This document shows, piece after piece, positions 51,103-60,104 of a DNA stretch of 64,000 bases (its first letter is position 1; every line of letters begins with the position of its first letter). Origin of the DNA: Rhizobium sp. (GTDB lineage: Bacteria > Pseudomonadota > Alphaproteobacteria > Rhizobiales > Rhizobiaceae); NCBI GenBank assembly GCA_019739215.1, contig JAHHDR010000031.1, positions 1 through 64,000 of the forward strand, read 5' to 3'. Position numbers and translations under genes: made by a program. The notes beneath the pieces are model-generated. The model made no database searches, was not told the origin of the DNA, and saw nothing but the letters and a program-made list of their open reading frames with translations.

Positions 51103-51130
51103 CAATAAAGTCAAAGACGCGGCGGGACAC

Positions 51131-51373
51131 ATGGCTGAACGTTCTCAGAATCTGCAGGATCTGTTTCTTAATACTGTCCGGAAGCAGAAGATATCTCTCA
51201 CGATCTTTTTGATCAATGGCGTCAAGCTCACGGGCGTCGTAACCTCCTTCGACAATTTCTGCGTTCTGCTGCGCCGTGACGGCCATTCGCAGCTTGTCTA
51301 CAAGCATGCCATCTCGACGATCATGCCCGGTTCGCCGGTGCAGATGTTCGAGAACGAGGATGCTGCGGCCTGA
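51131..51373 (+). CDS. hfq: RNA chaperone Hfq
   Basis: Hexameric Sm-like protein that pairs small RNAs with mRNAs. 80 aa. [20 protein letters not shown], Sm1 [20 protein letters not shown], and Sm2 [20 protein letters not shown] with the KHA motif lining the proximal pore. Short acidic tail FENEDAAA as in other rhizobia. Lies between dat and hflX; a candidate trans-acting small RNA at 8.6 kb of this window would be a possible client (inference). Confidence 0.98.
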   Translation: MAERSQNLQDLFLNTVRKQKISLTIFLINGVKLTGVVTSFDNFCVLLRRDGHSQLVYKHAISTIMPGSPVQMFENEDAAA

Positions 51374-51461
51374 GCGGAACCTGACGGTTCATCGATCGTT
51401 TCATCATGGCGAAGGCTTTGTCCGTCGGGCCGCGTCCGGTGCGCCCTGACTATTTGGAGTT

Positions 51462-52841
51462 ATGACCATCAACGAACGCGACATTCCGCAGGAATCCGTG
51501 GTGCCCGATATCGAGCGGCACCACGACGAGATGCGCGCGATCGTCGTCGTGCCGGTTTTGAAGGCGGCGGCCGACAAGGCCAGTATCCGCACCCCCGAGG
51601 GTCGGCTCGAAGAGGCGATAGGCCTTGCCCATGCGATCGACCTCGAGATTGCCGGGGGCGAGATCGTCACGGTGTCGCAACCCAAGCCGGCGACGTTGAT
51701 CGGTACGGGCAAGATCGAGGAAATCAAGGCCAAGCTCGAAGAGGGCAATGCCGGGCTGGTCATCGTCGATCATCCGCTCACCCCGGTCCAGCAGCGCAAT
51801 CTCGAGCGCGCCTGGAATGCCAAAGTCATCGACCGCACGGGCCTGATCCTGGAAATCTTCGGACGCCGGGCCTCGACCAAGGAAGGCACGCTGCAGGTCG
51901 AACTCGCGCATCTGAACTATCAGAAGGGTCGGCTTGTCCGCAGCTGGACCCACCTTGAGCGCCAGCGCGGCGGCGCCGGTTTCCTCGGGGGGCCCGGCGA
52001 AACCCAGATCGAAGCCGACAGGCGCCAGCTTCAGGACAAGATCATCAGGCTCGAGCGCGAACTGGAGCAGGTGCGCCGGACGCGCCAGCTTCACCGTGCC
52101 AAGCGCAGGAAGGTGCCGCATCCGATCGTGGCACTCGCCGGCTATACCAATGCCGGCAAGTCGACGCTGTTCAACCGCCTTACCGGCGCCGGCGTGGTCG
52201 CGGAAGACATGCTGTTTGCCACGCTCGACCCAACATTGCGGCGGATCAAGCTGCCGCATGGCCGGATGATCATCCTCTCCGACACGGTGGGGTTCATTTC
52301 GGACCTGCCGACACATCTGGTGGCGGCGTTTCGGGCGACGCTGGAGGAGGTGCTTGAAGCCGACCTGATCCTCCACGTCCGCGATATGTCCGATCCCGAC
52401 AACGCGGCACAGGCCGCCGACGTCATGCGCATTCTCGGCGAACTCGGCATCGACGAAGGTGATCGCGAGCGCCGGATCATCGATGTCTGGAACAAGATCG
52501 ACCGGCTGGAGCCCGAGGCACGCGACGCCTTGCTCGCCAAGGCGGAATCGAACCCCAACACCATTGCCGTTTCCGCAGTCACGGGCGAGGGCGTGCCACG
52601 CCTGCTGTCGCTGGTCGGCGAACGCCTGTCGGGGGTGATGACCGAGGCGACCGTCACGCTATCCATCGACCAGCTTTCGCTGCTCCCCTGGTTCTACGAA
52701 CATGCGATCATCGATGCGCGCGAGGACCGCGAGGACGGAACGGTAAGCCTGGATCTGCGGCTTTCGGAAGCCGAGGCGATTGAGATGGAGCGGCGGCTCG
52801 GCCTTGCCAGCCCGGCCCAGAGGCTGCCCTGGGAGGATTGA
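51462..52841 (+). CDS. hflX: GTPase HflX
   Basis: Ribosome-splitting GTPase used under stress. 459 aa. N-terminal HflX domain (LDLEIAGGEIVTVSQPKPAT, LIGTGKIEEIKAKL, VIVDHPLTPVQQRNLERAWN, VIDRTGLILEIFGRRASTKE, GFLGGPGETQIEADRRQL), linker coiled coil IIRLERELEQVRRTRQLHRA, G domain: G1 AGYTNAGKSTLFNRLTG, G3 ILSDTVGFISDLPTHL, G4 VWNKIDRLE, G5 IAVSAVTGEG. C-terminal domain ends QRLPWED. Follows hfq by 88 bp, the classic hfq-hflX pair. Confidence 0.97.
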   Translation: MTINERDIPQESVVPDIERHHDEMRAIVVVPVLKAAADKASIRTPEGRLEEAIGLAHAIDLEIAGGEIVTVSQPKPATLIGTGKIEEIKAKLEEGNAGLVIVDHPLTPVQQRNLERAWNAKVIDRTGLILEIFGRRASTKEGTLQVELAHLNYQKGRLVRSWTHLERQRGGAGFLGGPGETQIEADRRQLQDKIIRLERELEQVRRTRQLHRAKRRKVPHPIVALAGYTNAGKSTLFNRLTGAGVVAEDMLFATLDPTLRRIKLPHGRMIILSDTVGFISDLPTHLVAAFRATLEEVLEADLILHVRDMSDPDNAAQAADVMRILGELGIDEGDRERRIIDVWNKIDRLEPEARDALLAKAESNPNTIAVSAVTGEGVPRLLSLVGERLSGVMTEATVTLSIDQLSLLPWFYEHAIIDAREDREDGTVSLDLRLSEAEAIEMERRLGLASPAQRLPWED

Positions 52842-52964
52842 CCCCGGCAATCTCCCATGCCGACGGTTCCGCGCAAGGATTGCCTGCTATGCAAGTCGCG
52901 TTGACGCCACGTCCGCCCCGCAGCGTCGACGCTGAAACCTGGTGAAACGCAGGGCGACTGGCTT

Positions 52965-54212
52965 ATGCAAGTCTACAACATGATCGTGCTGGCGCTTGAA
53001 GCCACGGTCTATTTTCTCTTCCTGATTACGCTCCTCCACTGGCGGCACCGCATCGGCATCGGTGTTTTCATCACCGTGCTCGCATCGATGCATTTCCTCG
53101 AGACCTATCTCGCCGCGACCTTCTACGTCTCGGTGCCGGCGGCCACCATCTCCCCGGGCTCGGCTGTCCTGTTTACCGGCAAATTGCTCATGGTCCTGCT
53201 CCTCTATATCAAGGAGGACGCCTCCACCGTACGCCAACTGATATACGGCCTGCTTGCCGGCAACGTCATGGCCTTCGTGCTCGCCCAGATACTGGATCTT
53301 CATGTAGCTCCGGTGCGGCCCGATGGCAGTCCGGCGGATGCCGTCTTCCTGAGCGAACTCGGTATCCTCATGATGTGGGGAACGAGCCTGCTCTATCTCG
53401 ATTCCATCGCCGTCATTCTTCTCTACGAGCGTCTCGGCGGCCTGATGGGCCGCGCGCGGTTGCCGCGGTTCTTCGCAGCCGGGGCCACTGTGCTCGCATT
53501 CGACCAGCTCGGCTTCTACGGCGTGCTGCACTGGCTGACATCTGCGCCGGTCAGCGTGTTCTGGGGCGGCCTGGTGGCAAAGATGGCGATGACCATTCTT
53601 TTTGTCGGGATGACGGGCCTCTATCTCTATCTCTTCCGGGCAGACGCGGTGGCCGGGCCGGTCAAGGGAGTTGGCGACGTCTTCGCCGACCTGACCTATC
53701 GCGAGCGCTATAACGAGCTTCTCGCTCGAACCGGACGGGATGGGCTGACCGGTGTCAGTGATCGCGGCCGGCTGGAAGTCGAAGGCCCAGAACTGGTCCG
53801 CGATGCGGTGCGCGCGGGCGACGGCGTGGCTCTGATGGTCATCGATGCCGACCGCTTCAAGGACATCAACGACCGCTACGGCCATCTCCGGGGCGATGCG
53901 GTGCTCAGGGACATCGCCACCGTGCTGACCGGCGCGGTTCGCAAGGTCGACCGCGTCTACCGCTTCGGCGGCGAGGAGTTCGTCGTCATCTGCCGTGGGC
54001 TCGGTCCGATACCGGCGCACGCCGCAGCAGAGCGGATTCGGGCCGAGATCGGGCGGATCGAAGGGCCGGACGAAAGTCGGGCGATCACGGTCAGCATCGG
54101 CCTCGCCACGGCCCCGGAGGAAGGCGTAAGCCTGCTCGAGCTGATTTCAGCGGCTGACAGGCGACTTTACCGGGCCAAGGCCGAGGGCAGGAATCGCGTC
54201 GTCGGCGACTGA
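52965..54212 (+). CDS. Membrane diguanylate cyclase (GGDEF)
   Basis: Makes the second messenger c-di-GMP. 415 aa: about seven predicted membrane helices in residues 1-225 (YNMIVLALEATVYFLFLITL; RIGIGVFITVLASMHFLETY; AVLFTGKLLMVLLLYI; LLAGNVMAFVLAQILDL; GILMMWGTSLLYLDSIAVIL; then two more ending GMTGLYLYLFRAD), and a C-terminal GGDEF domain (MVIDADRFKDINDRYGHLRG, active loop RVYRFGGEEFVVICRG). RKVD five residues before GGEEF is an intact RxxD inhibitory site, so product inhibition is expected. The 7-helix input is reminiscent of VUT-type transporters, only by eye. Confidence 0.88.
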   Translation: MQVYNMIVLALEATVYFLFLITLLHWRHRIGIGVFITVLASMHFLETYLAATFYVSVPAATISPGSAVLFTGKLLMVLLLYIKEDASTVRQLIYGLLAGNVMAFVLAQILDLHVAPVRPDGSPADAVFLSELGILMMWGTSLLYLDSIAVILLYERLGGLMGRARLPRFFAAGATVLAFDQLGFYGVLHWLTSAPVSVFWGGLVAKMAMTILFVGMTGLYLYLFRADAVAGPVKGVGDVFADLTYRERYNELLARTGRDGLTGVSDRGRLEVEGPELVRDAVRAGDGVALMVIDADRFKDINDRYGHLRGDAVLRDIATVLTGAVRKVDRVYRFGGEEFVVICRGLGPIPAHAAAERIRAEIGRIEGPDESRAITVSIGLATAPEEGVSLLELISAADRRLYRAKAEGRNRVVGD

Positions 54213-54221
54213 CCTGTCGGC

Positions 54222-55067
54222 TCATTCGCCCGCCGCACCGGTCTCGTGCTGCTTGGCGTCCTGCCAGAGTTCCTCCATGCGCTCGAGCGTCGCCTGGTCG
54301 AGGCTTTCTCCCCCGGCTGCCAGTGACGTCTCGATATGGGCGAAACGCCGCCTGAACTTGGTGTTGGTGCCCCGAAGCGCCATTTCAGGTTCGACGCCGA
54401 CATGGCGGCCGATATTGACGGCGGCGAAGATCAGGTCTCCCAGCTCGTCGGCGATCCTGGCCTTGTCTCCGGAGGCGAGCGCCGTCCTGAATTCGCCGAT
54501 CTCCTCCTCGATCTTGTCGAGGATCGGTTCGGGCTCCGACCAGTCGAAGCCGACCTTCGCCGCCCGCTGCTGGATTTTCAGCGCTTCGACCAATGCGGGC
54601 AGCACCCTCGGGACCTCGCCGAGATGGCCATGCCCGAAGTCCTCGGTGATGCCGCGTTTCGCGCGCCGCGCCGCCCGCTCGCGCTTCTCCTCGGACTTGA
54701 TCTCGTCCCATTGTCGCTTGACCTTGGTGGGATCATCCGCATCCGACGTGCCGAAAACATGCGGATGCCGCCGGATCATCTTCGCGGTGATCGCCTCGAC
54801 GACATCGCCGAAGGAGAACTCCCCGAGTTCCTCCGCCATCCGCGCATGGAAGACGACCTGCAGCAGAAGGTCACCGAGTTCGTCGCGCAGGTCGTCGAGG
54901 TCGCCCCGCTCGATCGCGTCGGCCACTTCATAGGCCTCCTCGATCGTATAGGGCTTGATCGACTGGAAATCCTGCTCGATGTCCCACGGGCATCCCGTGA
55001 CAGGCATGCGCAGCGCGGCCATGATTTCAAGCAGGCGGCTGATGTCCTTGGCGGGTTTCATCGTCAA
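54222..55067 (-). CDS. mazG: Nucleoside triphosphate pyrophosphohydrolase MazG
   Basis: Hydrolyses (d)NTPs, including damaged ones, to monophosphate and pyrophosphate. 281 aa, two-domain MazG: N-terminal domain DISRLLEIMAALRMPVTGCP, TIEEAYEVADAIERGDLDDL, RDELGDLLLQVVFHARMAEE (EExxE...ExxD metal motif), KMIRRHPHVFGTSDADDPTK; C-terminal repeat EEIGEFRTALASGDKARIAD, ELGDLIFAAVNIGRHVG. Its start overlaps the deaminase gene end by 4 bp, so both are co-translated. Convergent with the cyclase gene at a 9-bp gap without an obvious terminator. Confidence 0.94.
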   Translation of the reverse strand: MTMKPAKDISRLLEIMAALRMPVTGCPWDIEQDFQSIKPYTIEEAYEVADAIERGDLDDLRDELGDLLLQVVFHARMAEELGEFSFGDVVEAITAKMIRRHPHVFGTSDADDPTKVKRQWDEIKSEEKRERAARRAKRGITEDFGHGHLGEVPRVLPALVEALKIQQRAAKVGFDWSEPEPILDKIEEEIGEFRTALASGDKARIADELGDLIFAAVNIGRHVGVEPEMALRGTNTKFRRRFAHIETSLAAGGESLDQATLERMEELWQDAKQHETGAAGE

Positions 55068-55663
55068 TTCAGCGGGATGGAGTTGTCTGACTTTGACGCC
55101 TGGTATGTTCCCGACATCTCCGAATAGCTTGCCTTGATGCCATCGAACCGGATCGCATATTCGGCACGGTGGTCGGCATCGATGGAAACCAGCATGTCCG
55201 ACATCCAGACCGAGTTCCAGAACGCGTTGCTGCGCCTGTAACCGCCCGGCTCGAGCCCGAAGACCTCCTTGAGGATCTTGAGGTCGTGCGGAATCGCGAA
55301 CGCGTCTCGGCTGTCTTCATGGCTGAAGAAATAGAAGAAATTGTCGAAACCGGCCCAGGTGATCGCCGACATGCACATCGTGCAGGGCTCATGCGTCGAC
55401 AGGAAGATCAGGTCCTTCGTGTCCGGACGCTCGCCCATTTCATAGAAGCGCTTGAGTGTGTGCACTTCGCCGTGCCACAGAGGGTTCTCGGTCTCATTGT
55501 TGGTTTCGGCGAGTACCAACGACAGGTCGGACTTGCGCAGGAGCGCGGCGCCAAACACCTTGTTGCCCTCGGTGACACCGCGCGTGGTGAGCGGTATGAC
55601 GTCGTTTTCCATCACGGAAAGCAGGCGCGACAACAGGGTGGCGGGATCGTGGCTGAAAAACAT
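55064..55663 (-). CDS. Cytidine/deoxycytidylate-type deaminase family protein
   Basis: A 199-aa zinc deaminase. Catalytic sites: HGEVHTLKRF (zinc His and proton-shuttle Glu near residues 65-67) and STHEPCTMCMSAITWAG (PCxxC zinc cysteines near 94-97). N-terminal helix DPATLLSRLLSVMENDVIPL and GNKVFGAALLRKSDLSLVLA are as in the guanine/cytidine deaminase fold; the C-terminal 80 residues (DDLKILKEVFGL to DNSIPLN) are unlike TadA or ComEB. Substrate uncertain. Four-base overlap with mazG points to a joint nucleotide-clean-up role (inference). Confidence 0.82.
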   Translation of the reverse strand: MFFSHDPATLLSRLLSVMENDVIPLTTRGVTEGNKVFGAALLRKSDLSLVLAETNNETENPLWHGEVHTLKRFYEMGERPDTKDLIFLSTHEPCTMCMSAITWAGFDNFFYFFSHEDSRDAFAIPHDLKILKEVFGLEPGGYRRSNAFWNSVWMSDMLVSIDADHRAEYAIRFDGIKASYSEMSGTYQASKSDNSIPLN

Positions 55664-55764
55664 GGGGGCTCCGGATCGTTGCGATAGACCTTAGCGTCAG
55701 GTGCGCGGCGTTGGAAAGCGCTTGCAGTGCAACACGCACAGATTATTCGGGGATACCGGCCACG

Positions 55765-55784
55765 GACGCCGCCCGGTGGGCGTC
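55765..55784 (+). promoter_or_regulatory. Hairpin in the cysG upstream region
   Basis: GACGCC / GGCGTC stem with an 8-base loop inside the 257-bp divergent region between the deaminase and cysG. An AT-rich block (AATATATTTGCAGG) follows at 55828. No match to a known riboswitch could be made by eye. Confidence 0.25.
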
Positions 55785-55920
55785 AATCAAAACAGAATGC
55801 TCCCATTCACGAATTATCGAGCAAAAGAATATATTTGCAGGCGGAAGCCAAGATTCATCTTGCTTCAAATCTCGTCCCGCCTCTGGCATTAGTGCAGGTT
55901 CGACAGATAGGATTTGATGC

Positions 55921-57366
55921 ATGCCCGATAGGGACGATCAACTCAGCGTGTTTCCAGCCTTCTTCCGCGTGGAGGGGAGGGTCGTGGTTGTCGTTGGCAA
56001 TGGCGAGGAGGCGCTGGCCAAGGCCCGCCTGCTGCTGAACACCCGTGCCCGCATCACGCTGGTCGCCGATGATCCGGAGGCCGCGCTCACGGCTCTTGTC
56101 GCCGGCAACGGCATCCATCACCTTGCGTCGCCCTTTCAGGCCGACCATCTCGATGGAGCCAGCCTGGTGTTCGCGGCGACAGGAGACGCGGCAGACGACC
56201 GGGCCATCGTGGCTGCGGCCCGTGCGCTTCGGATTCCGGCCAACGCCGTCGATCAGCCCGACTATTGCGACTTCCTGACGCCGGCCATCGTCAACCGCGC
56301 CCCGGTGGCGGTCGCGATCGGCACCGAGGGGGCCGGACCAGTCCTGTCGCAGATGATCCGCGCCCAGGTCGACCAGTTGCTGTCGCCATCGCTCGGCCGC
56401 GTGGCGCGCCTTGCCGATCTCTATCGCGGCGCCGTCGACAGCCTGCTGCCGCGCGGCGTGGCCCGGCGCGTCTTCTGGCGCCGATTCTTCTCCGGCGCCG
56501 TCTCCGATGCCGTCAATGCAGGCCAGATGGGCGAGGCCCGGCGCGCGGCGACGCGGCTGCTGAAGTCGATGGAGAAGATCGACGGCCATGTCTGGCTGGT
56601 CGGCGCGGGTCCGGGTTCGGAAGACCTGCTCACGCTGCGCGCCCAGCGTGCGATGATGGAGGCAGACGCGATCGTCTATGATGCACTGGTGCCGGCCGAA
56701 GTCGTCGCCATGGGGCGCCGCGACGCCGAACGCTTCTCGGTCGGCAAGCGCAAGGGATGCCATTCGAAGTCCCAGGATGAAATCAACGATCTGCTCGTCG
56801 AACTCGGCCGCGCCGGTAAGCGCGTCGTGCGGCTGAAATCCGGCGATCCACTTGTCTATGGGCGGGCCGCCGAGGAAATGCAGGCACTGCGCACCGCGGG
56901 GATCTCCTACGAAATCGTGCCGGGTATCACGTCCGCCTTCGCGGCTGCGGCAGATTTCGAACTGCCGCTGACGCTGCGGGGTGTCGCATCCTCGCTGATC
57001 TTCACCACCGGCCATGACCTTACCGGCGAAACGCTGCCTGACTGGGCCAGCCTCGCCGTATCCGGCGCCACCATCGCCGTCTATATGGGTCGCACGGTGG
57101 CCGCCTCGGTCGCTGCTCGCCTGATGCAGGCCGGCCTGCCGCCGGAGACCACGGTGGCCGTCATCGAGAATGCCAGCCGGCGCGACAGGCGCCTGCTGCA
57201 TGGCGTGCTCCGCGAACTGCCCGGCCTTGAGACGCGCGACGATCTTGGCGGCCCGGTCATGGTCATCATCGGCGATGCCGTGGCCGGCGCCAATTTCGCG
57301 CGTTCCGAACCGCTTGCTGCTCATCGGTCCGTTGTGGCCGATCGAATTGAAATTTCTGGAGTCTGA
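55921..57366 (+). CDS. cysG: Siroheme synthase (trifunctional CysG)
   Basis: Converts uroporphyrinogen III to siroheme, the cofactor of the sulfite reductase encoded two genes on. 481 aa. N-terminal precorrin-2 dehydrogenase/ferrochelatase (VVVVGNGEEALAKARLLL, LVFAATGDAADDRAIVAAAR, VAIGTEGAGPVLSQMIRAQV); C-terminal methyltransferase SUMT: VWLVGAGPGSEDLLTLRAQR, DAIVYDALVPAEVV, GCHSKSQDEINDLLVELG, VVRLKSGDPLVYGRAAEEMQ, YEIVPGITSAFAAAADFELP. ATG 55921 with AGGA 8 bp upstream. First gene of a compact sulfur operon. Confidence 0.95.
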   Translation: MPDRDDQLSVFPAFFRVEGRVVVVVGNGEEALAKARLLLNTRARITLVADDPEAALTALVAGNGIHHLASPFQADHLDGASLVFAATGDAADDRAIVAAARALRIPANAVDQPDYCDFLTPAIVNRAPVAVAIGTEGAGPVLSQMIRAQVDQLLSPSLGRVARLADLYRGAVDSLLPRGVARRVFWRRFFSGAVSDAVNAGQMGEARRAATRLLKSMEKIDGHVWLVGAGPGSEDLLTLRAQRAMMEADAIVYDALVPAEVVAMGRRDAERFSVGKRKGCHSKSQDEINDLLVELGRAGKRVVRLKSGDPLVYGRAAEEMQALRTAGISYEIVPGITSAFAAAADFELPLTLRGVASSLIFTTGHDLTGETLPDWASLAVSGATIAVYMGRTVAASVAARLMQAGLPPETTVAVIENASRRDRRLLHGVLRELPGLETRDDLGGPVMVIIGDAVAGANFARSEPLAAHRSVVADRIEISGV

Positions 57367-57367
57367 C

Positions 57368-57649
57368 ATGTCCACCGCTCAAGTACTCACCGCCAACCGC
57401 CTTACGGACGGTATCGCCGTCTGGTATGATCGCGACGGCAAATGGAACGAATGGATCGGCCGGTCGGTCGTGGCCAGCAGCAAGGAAGAGGCCGAACGCC
57501 TTGAGGCGATCGGCAAGCAGGCGTTCGCCAAGAACGAAGTACTGGACGTCAATCTGGTTGAGGTTGAGGAACTGGAGGGGCAGATCCGGCCGCTCAGGCT
57601 TCGCGAACGCATCAGGGCCGAAGGCCCGACCATCGAATATATGATCTGA
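57368..57649 (+). CDS. DUF2849 family protein
   Basis: A 93-aa acidic soluble protein: STAQVLTANRLTDGIAVWYD, GKWNEWIGRSVVASSKEEAE, and LRERIRAEGPTIEYMI at the C-terminus. DUF2849 is recalled as a small alphaproteobacterial family found between cysG and cysI. The ATG is 1 bp after the cysG stop. Function unknown; strict linkage to sulfite reduction suggests an accessory or regulatory part. Confidence 0.85.
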   Translation: MSTAQVLTANRLTDGIAVWYDRDGKWNEWIGRSVVASSKEEAERLEAIGKQAFAKNEVLDVNLVEVEELEGQIRPLRLRERIRAEGPTIEYMI

Positions 57650-57717
57650 TCGACCCGCCGTCCGCCTCGACCCAAGGACCCAGTCCAATCAGGACCAAGC
57701 GCCCAAGGAATTTGTGA

Positions 57718-59391
57718 ATGTACCGTTACGATGAATTTGATCATGCCTTCGTCAAGGGTCGCGTCGAGCAGTTCCGCGACCAGGTCGAGCGTCGGCTGGC
57801 AGGCGAACTCGCCGAGGACGCGTTCCGCCCGCTGCGCCTGATGAACGGCGTCTATCTGCAACTCCATGCCTACATGCTGCGCGTCGCGATCCCCTATGGC
57901 ACGCTGAATGCCAGGCAGATGCGGATGCTGGCCCATATTGCCCGCAAGTATGACCGCGGCTATGGCCATTTCACCACCCGCCAGAACATCCAGTACAACT
58001 GGCCGAAGCTCGCCGACACGCCTGATATTCTCGACGAACTGGCCTCGGTGGAAATGCATGCCATCCAGACGTCAGGCAACTGCATCCGCAACGTCACCGC
58101 CGATCATTTCGCTGGTGCCGCCGCCGACGAGGCTGCCGATCCCAGGCCCTATGCCGAGATCCTGCGCCAGTGGTCCTCGGTGCATCCGGAATTCTCGTTC
58201 CTGCCGCGCAAGTTCAAGATCGCCGTCACCGGTGCCAAGGACGACCGTGCCGCGATCCAGGTTCATGACATTGGCCTGCATCTGCGGAAGAACGATGACG
58301 GCGCGCTCGGCTTCGACGTCTATGTCGGGGGCGGGCAGGGCCGTACGCCGATGGTGGCCAAGAAGATCCGCGACTTTCTGCCGGAAGAGGATCTGCTGTC
58401 CTACACGACCGCGATCATGCGCGTGTACAATCTCTACGGCCGTCGCGACAACAAGTACAAGGCCCGGATCAAGATTCTGGTCCACGAGACCGGCGTGGAG
58501 AAGCTGTCGGCGGAGATCGAAGAAGAATTCAACGAGCTCAAGAACGGTGAACTCAAGCTGCCGGAGTCCGACGTCGCGGCGATCCAGAGCTATTTTGGCC
58601 TGCCTGAGCTGGCGGACCGTCCCGAGGGCTGGGCCAATCTCGCAAGCTGGAAGAAGGCCGATCCGGACTTCGCCCGCTGGGTCGACCAGAACGTCAAGCC
58701 GCATAAGCACCCCGACTATGGCATGGTCACGATCTCGCTAAAGCCGATCGGCGGCATCCCCGGAGACGCGAGTGACGCGCAGATGGATCTCGTCGCCGAT
58801 CTCGCCGAGGAATATGCCTTCGACGAAATCCGCATCAGCCACGAGCAGAACATCATCTTCCCGCATGTCGCGCTGGCCGACCTCGAGCCGCTCTATCGCG
58901 CCCTCAAGCCCGCAAACCTCGCGACTGCAAACTCCAACCTGATCACCGACATCATTGCCTGTCCTGGCCTGGACTATTGCGCACTGGCAAATGCGCGCTC
59001 CATTCCGGTGGCGCAGGAGATCTCTTCGCGCTTCGGTTCGCCCGAGCGCCAGGCCGAGATCGGCGAACTCAAGATCAAGATCTCCGGCTGCATCAATGCC
59101 TGCGGCCATCACCATGTCGGCCATATCGGCCTGCTCGGTGTGGAGAAGAAGGGTGCCGAACTCTATCAGATCACGCTCGGGGGCTCGGCCGACAACGAGA
59201 CCTCGATCGGCGACATCATCGGCCGTGGTTTCGAGCCGGAAAAGGTCACCGATGCGATCGAGACGGTGGTCGACACCTATCTCGGCCTGCGCCTGTCTCC
59301 GGACGAGACTTTTCTCGCCGCCTATCGCCGCGTCGGGCCGCAGCCCTTCAAGACGGCTCTCTATGGCGGCGCTGCCGCAGAAGCCGCCTGA
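57718..59391 (+). CDS. cysI: Nitrite/sulfite reductase hemoprotein (sulfite reductase)
   Basis: Siroheme/[4Fe-4S] enzyme reducing sulfite to sulfide for cysteine. 557 aa with the internal duplication of the family. Substrate-side blocks: YGHFTTRQNIQYNWPKL (R-x-N), HAIQTSGNCIRNVTADHF; cluster ligands in IACPGLDYCALANARS (C-x5-C) and KISGCINACGHHHVGHIGLL (C-x3-C), the last Cys bridging the siroheme. Neighbours cysG (siroheme) and fpr (electron donor) fit ferredoxin-dependent sulfite reduction, with sulfide going to CysK at 24.2 kb. Intact. Confidence 0.93.
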   Translation: MYRYDEFDHAFVKGRVEQFRDQVERRLAGELAEDAFRPLRLMNGVYLQLHAYMLRVAIPYGTLNARQMRMLAHIARKYDRGYGHFTTRQNIQYNWPKLADTPDILDELASVEMHAIQTSGNCIRNVTADHFAGAAADEAADPRPYAEILRQWSSVHPEFSFLPRKFKIAVTGAKDDRAAIQVHDIGLHLRKNDDGALGFDVYVGGGQGRTPMVAKKIRDFLPEEDLLSYTTAIMRVYNLYGRRDNKYKARIKILVHETGVEKLSAEIEEEFNELKNGELKLPESDVAAIQSYFGLPELADRPEGWANLASWKKADPDFARWVDQNVKPHKHPDYGMVTISLKPIGGIPGDASDAQMDLVADLAEEYAFDEIRISHEQNIIFPHVALADLEPLYRALKPANLATANSNLITDIIACPGLDYCALANARSIPVAQEISSRFGSPERQAEIGELKIKISGCINACGHHHVGHIGLLGVEKKGAELYQITLGGSADNETSIGDIIGRGFEPEKVTDAIETVVDTYLGLRLSPDETFLAAYRRVGPQPFKTALYGGAAAEAA

Positions 59392-59402
59392 GGAGCCGCG
59401 AC

Positions 59403-59900
59403 ATGACCAAGATCTGGAACGAATCCGGTTTTCAGAACGACGATCCCTGGGTGATCGAAACCGAGGACACGGCGGCCGGCAGCAACGAGAAGCCGCTGCT
59501 GCCGCTTGCATCCTTCATCGAAAAGGCCGAGGCCGGCGAGACCGGACTAGGGGTGCTGATCCAGCCCGCCGACAACGTCAAGGCGCTGGCGCCCTATCTC
59601 GACAGTATCGCCATGGTGGCCGTCAATTTCCCGGCCTTCAATGACGGGCGCGCCTTCAGCCACGCTTCGCTGTTGCGCGAACGTCTCGGCTACGCCGGTG
59701 AACTCCGTGCCGTCGGTGACGTCCTCATCGACCAGGTGCCGCTGATGCTGCGCGTGGGTATCACCAGCTTCGCGGTGGCCAACGCGACCGCGATCAGCCG
59801 GCTGGAGGAGGGCAGGCTGCCGGGAATCGACAACCACTACCAGCCGACTGCCCGCAAGGCGGCAGATCCGAAGTCCTACAGCTGGCGCCGGGTCTCCTGA
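59403..59900 (+). CDS. DUF934 family protein (sulfite-reductase associated)
   Basis: A 165-aa soluble protein: MTKIWNESGFQNDDPWVIET, EAGETGLGVLIQPADNVKAL, VAVNFPAFNDGRAFSHASLL, GELRAVGDVLIDQVPLMLRV, AISRLEEGRLPGIDNHYQPT. The 'FPAFNDGR' and 'GDVLIDQ' runs are typical of DUF934 (recalled), always found with cysI/cysH. Role unknown; a chaperone or electron-transfer accessory has been proposed only by context. Starts 12 bp after cysI. cysH is not in this operon. Confidence 0.87.
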   Translation: MTKIWNESGFQNDDPWVIETEDTAAGSNEKPLLPLASFIEKAEAGETGLGVLIQPADNVKALAPYLDSIAMVAVNFPAFNDGRAFSHASLLRERLGYAGELRAVGDVLIDQVPLMLRVGITSFAVANATAISRLEEGRLPGIDNHYQPTARKAADPKSYSWRRVS

Positions 59901-60104
59901 CCAAATTCATTCGTACACAAACAATTTCTCGACAGGGAGGATGGTTTGGCGTATGGTGGATGGCACGGGAAGGCCGCGTTTTCGCGCAAATCAAACGCTT
60001 ATTCCTCTCGGGAAAACAGCCTTGGAACGCGATGCCTTCTCTATGGGCCAAAGTTGTAATATCTGCCTAGCCTGATCGTTTGACCGCCTTGAGGATAGAC
60101 CCGT

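Noticed and set aside
55855..57375. 506-codon open frame on the minus strand
   Set aside because: Antisense shadow of cysG; composition rich in Arg, Asp and His without domain features.
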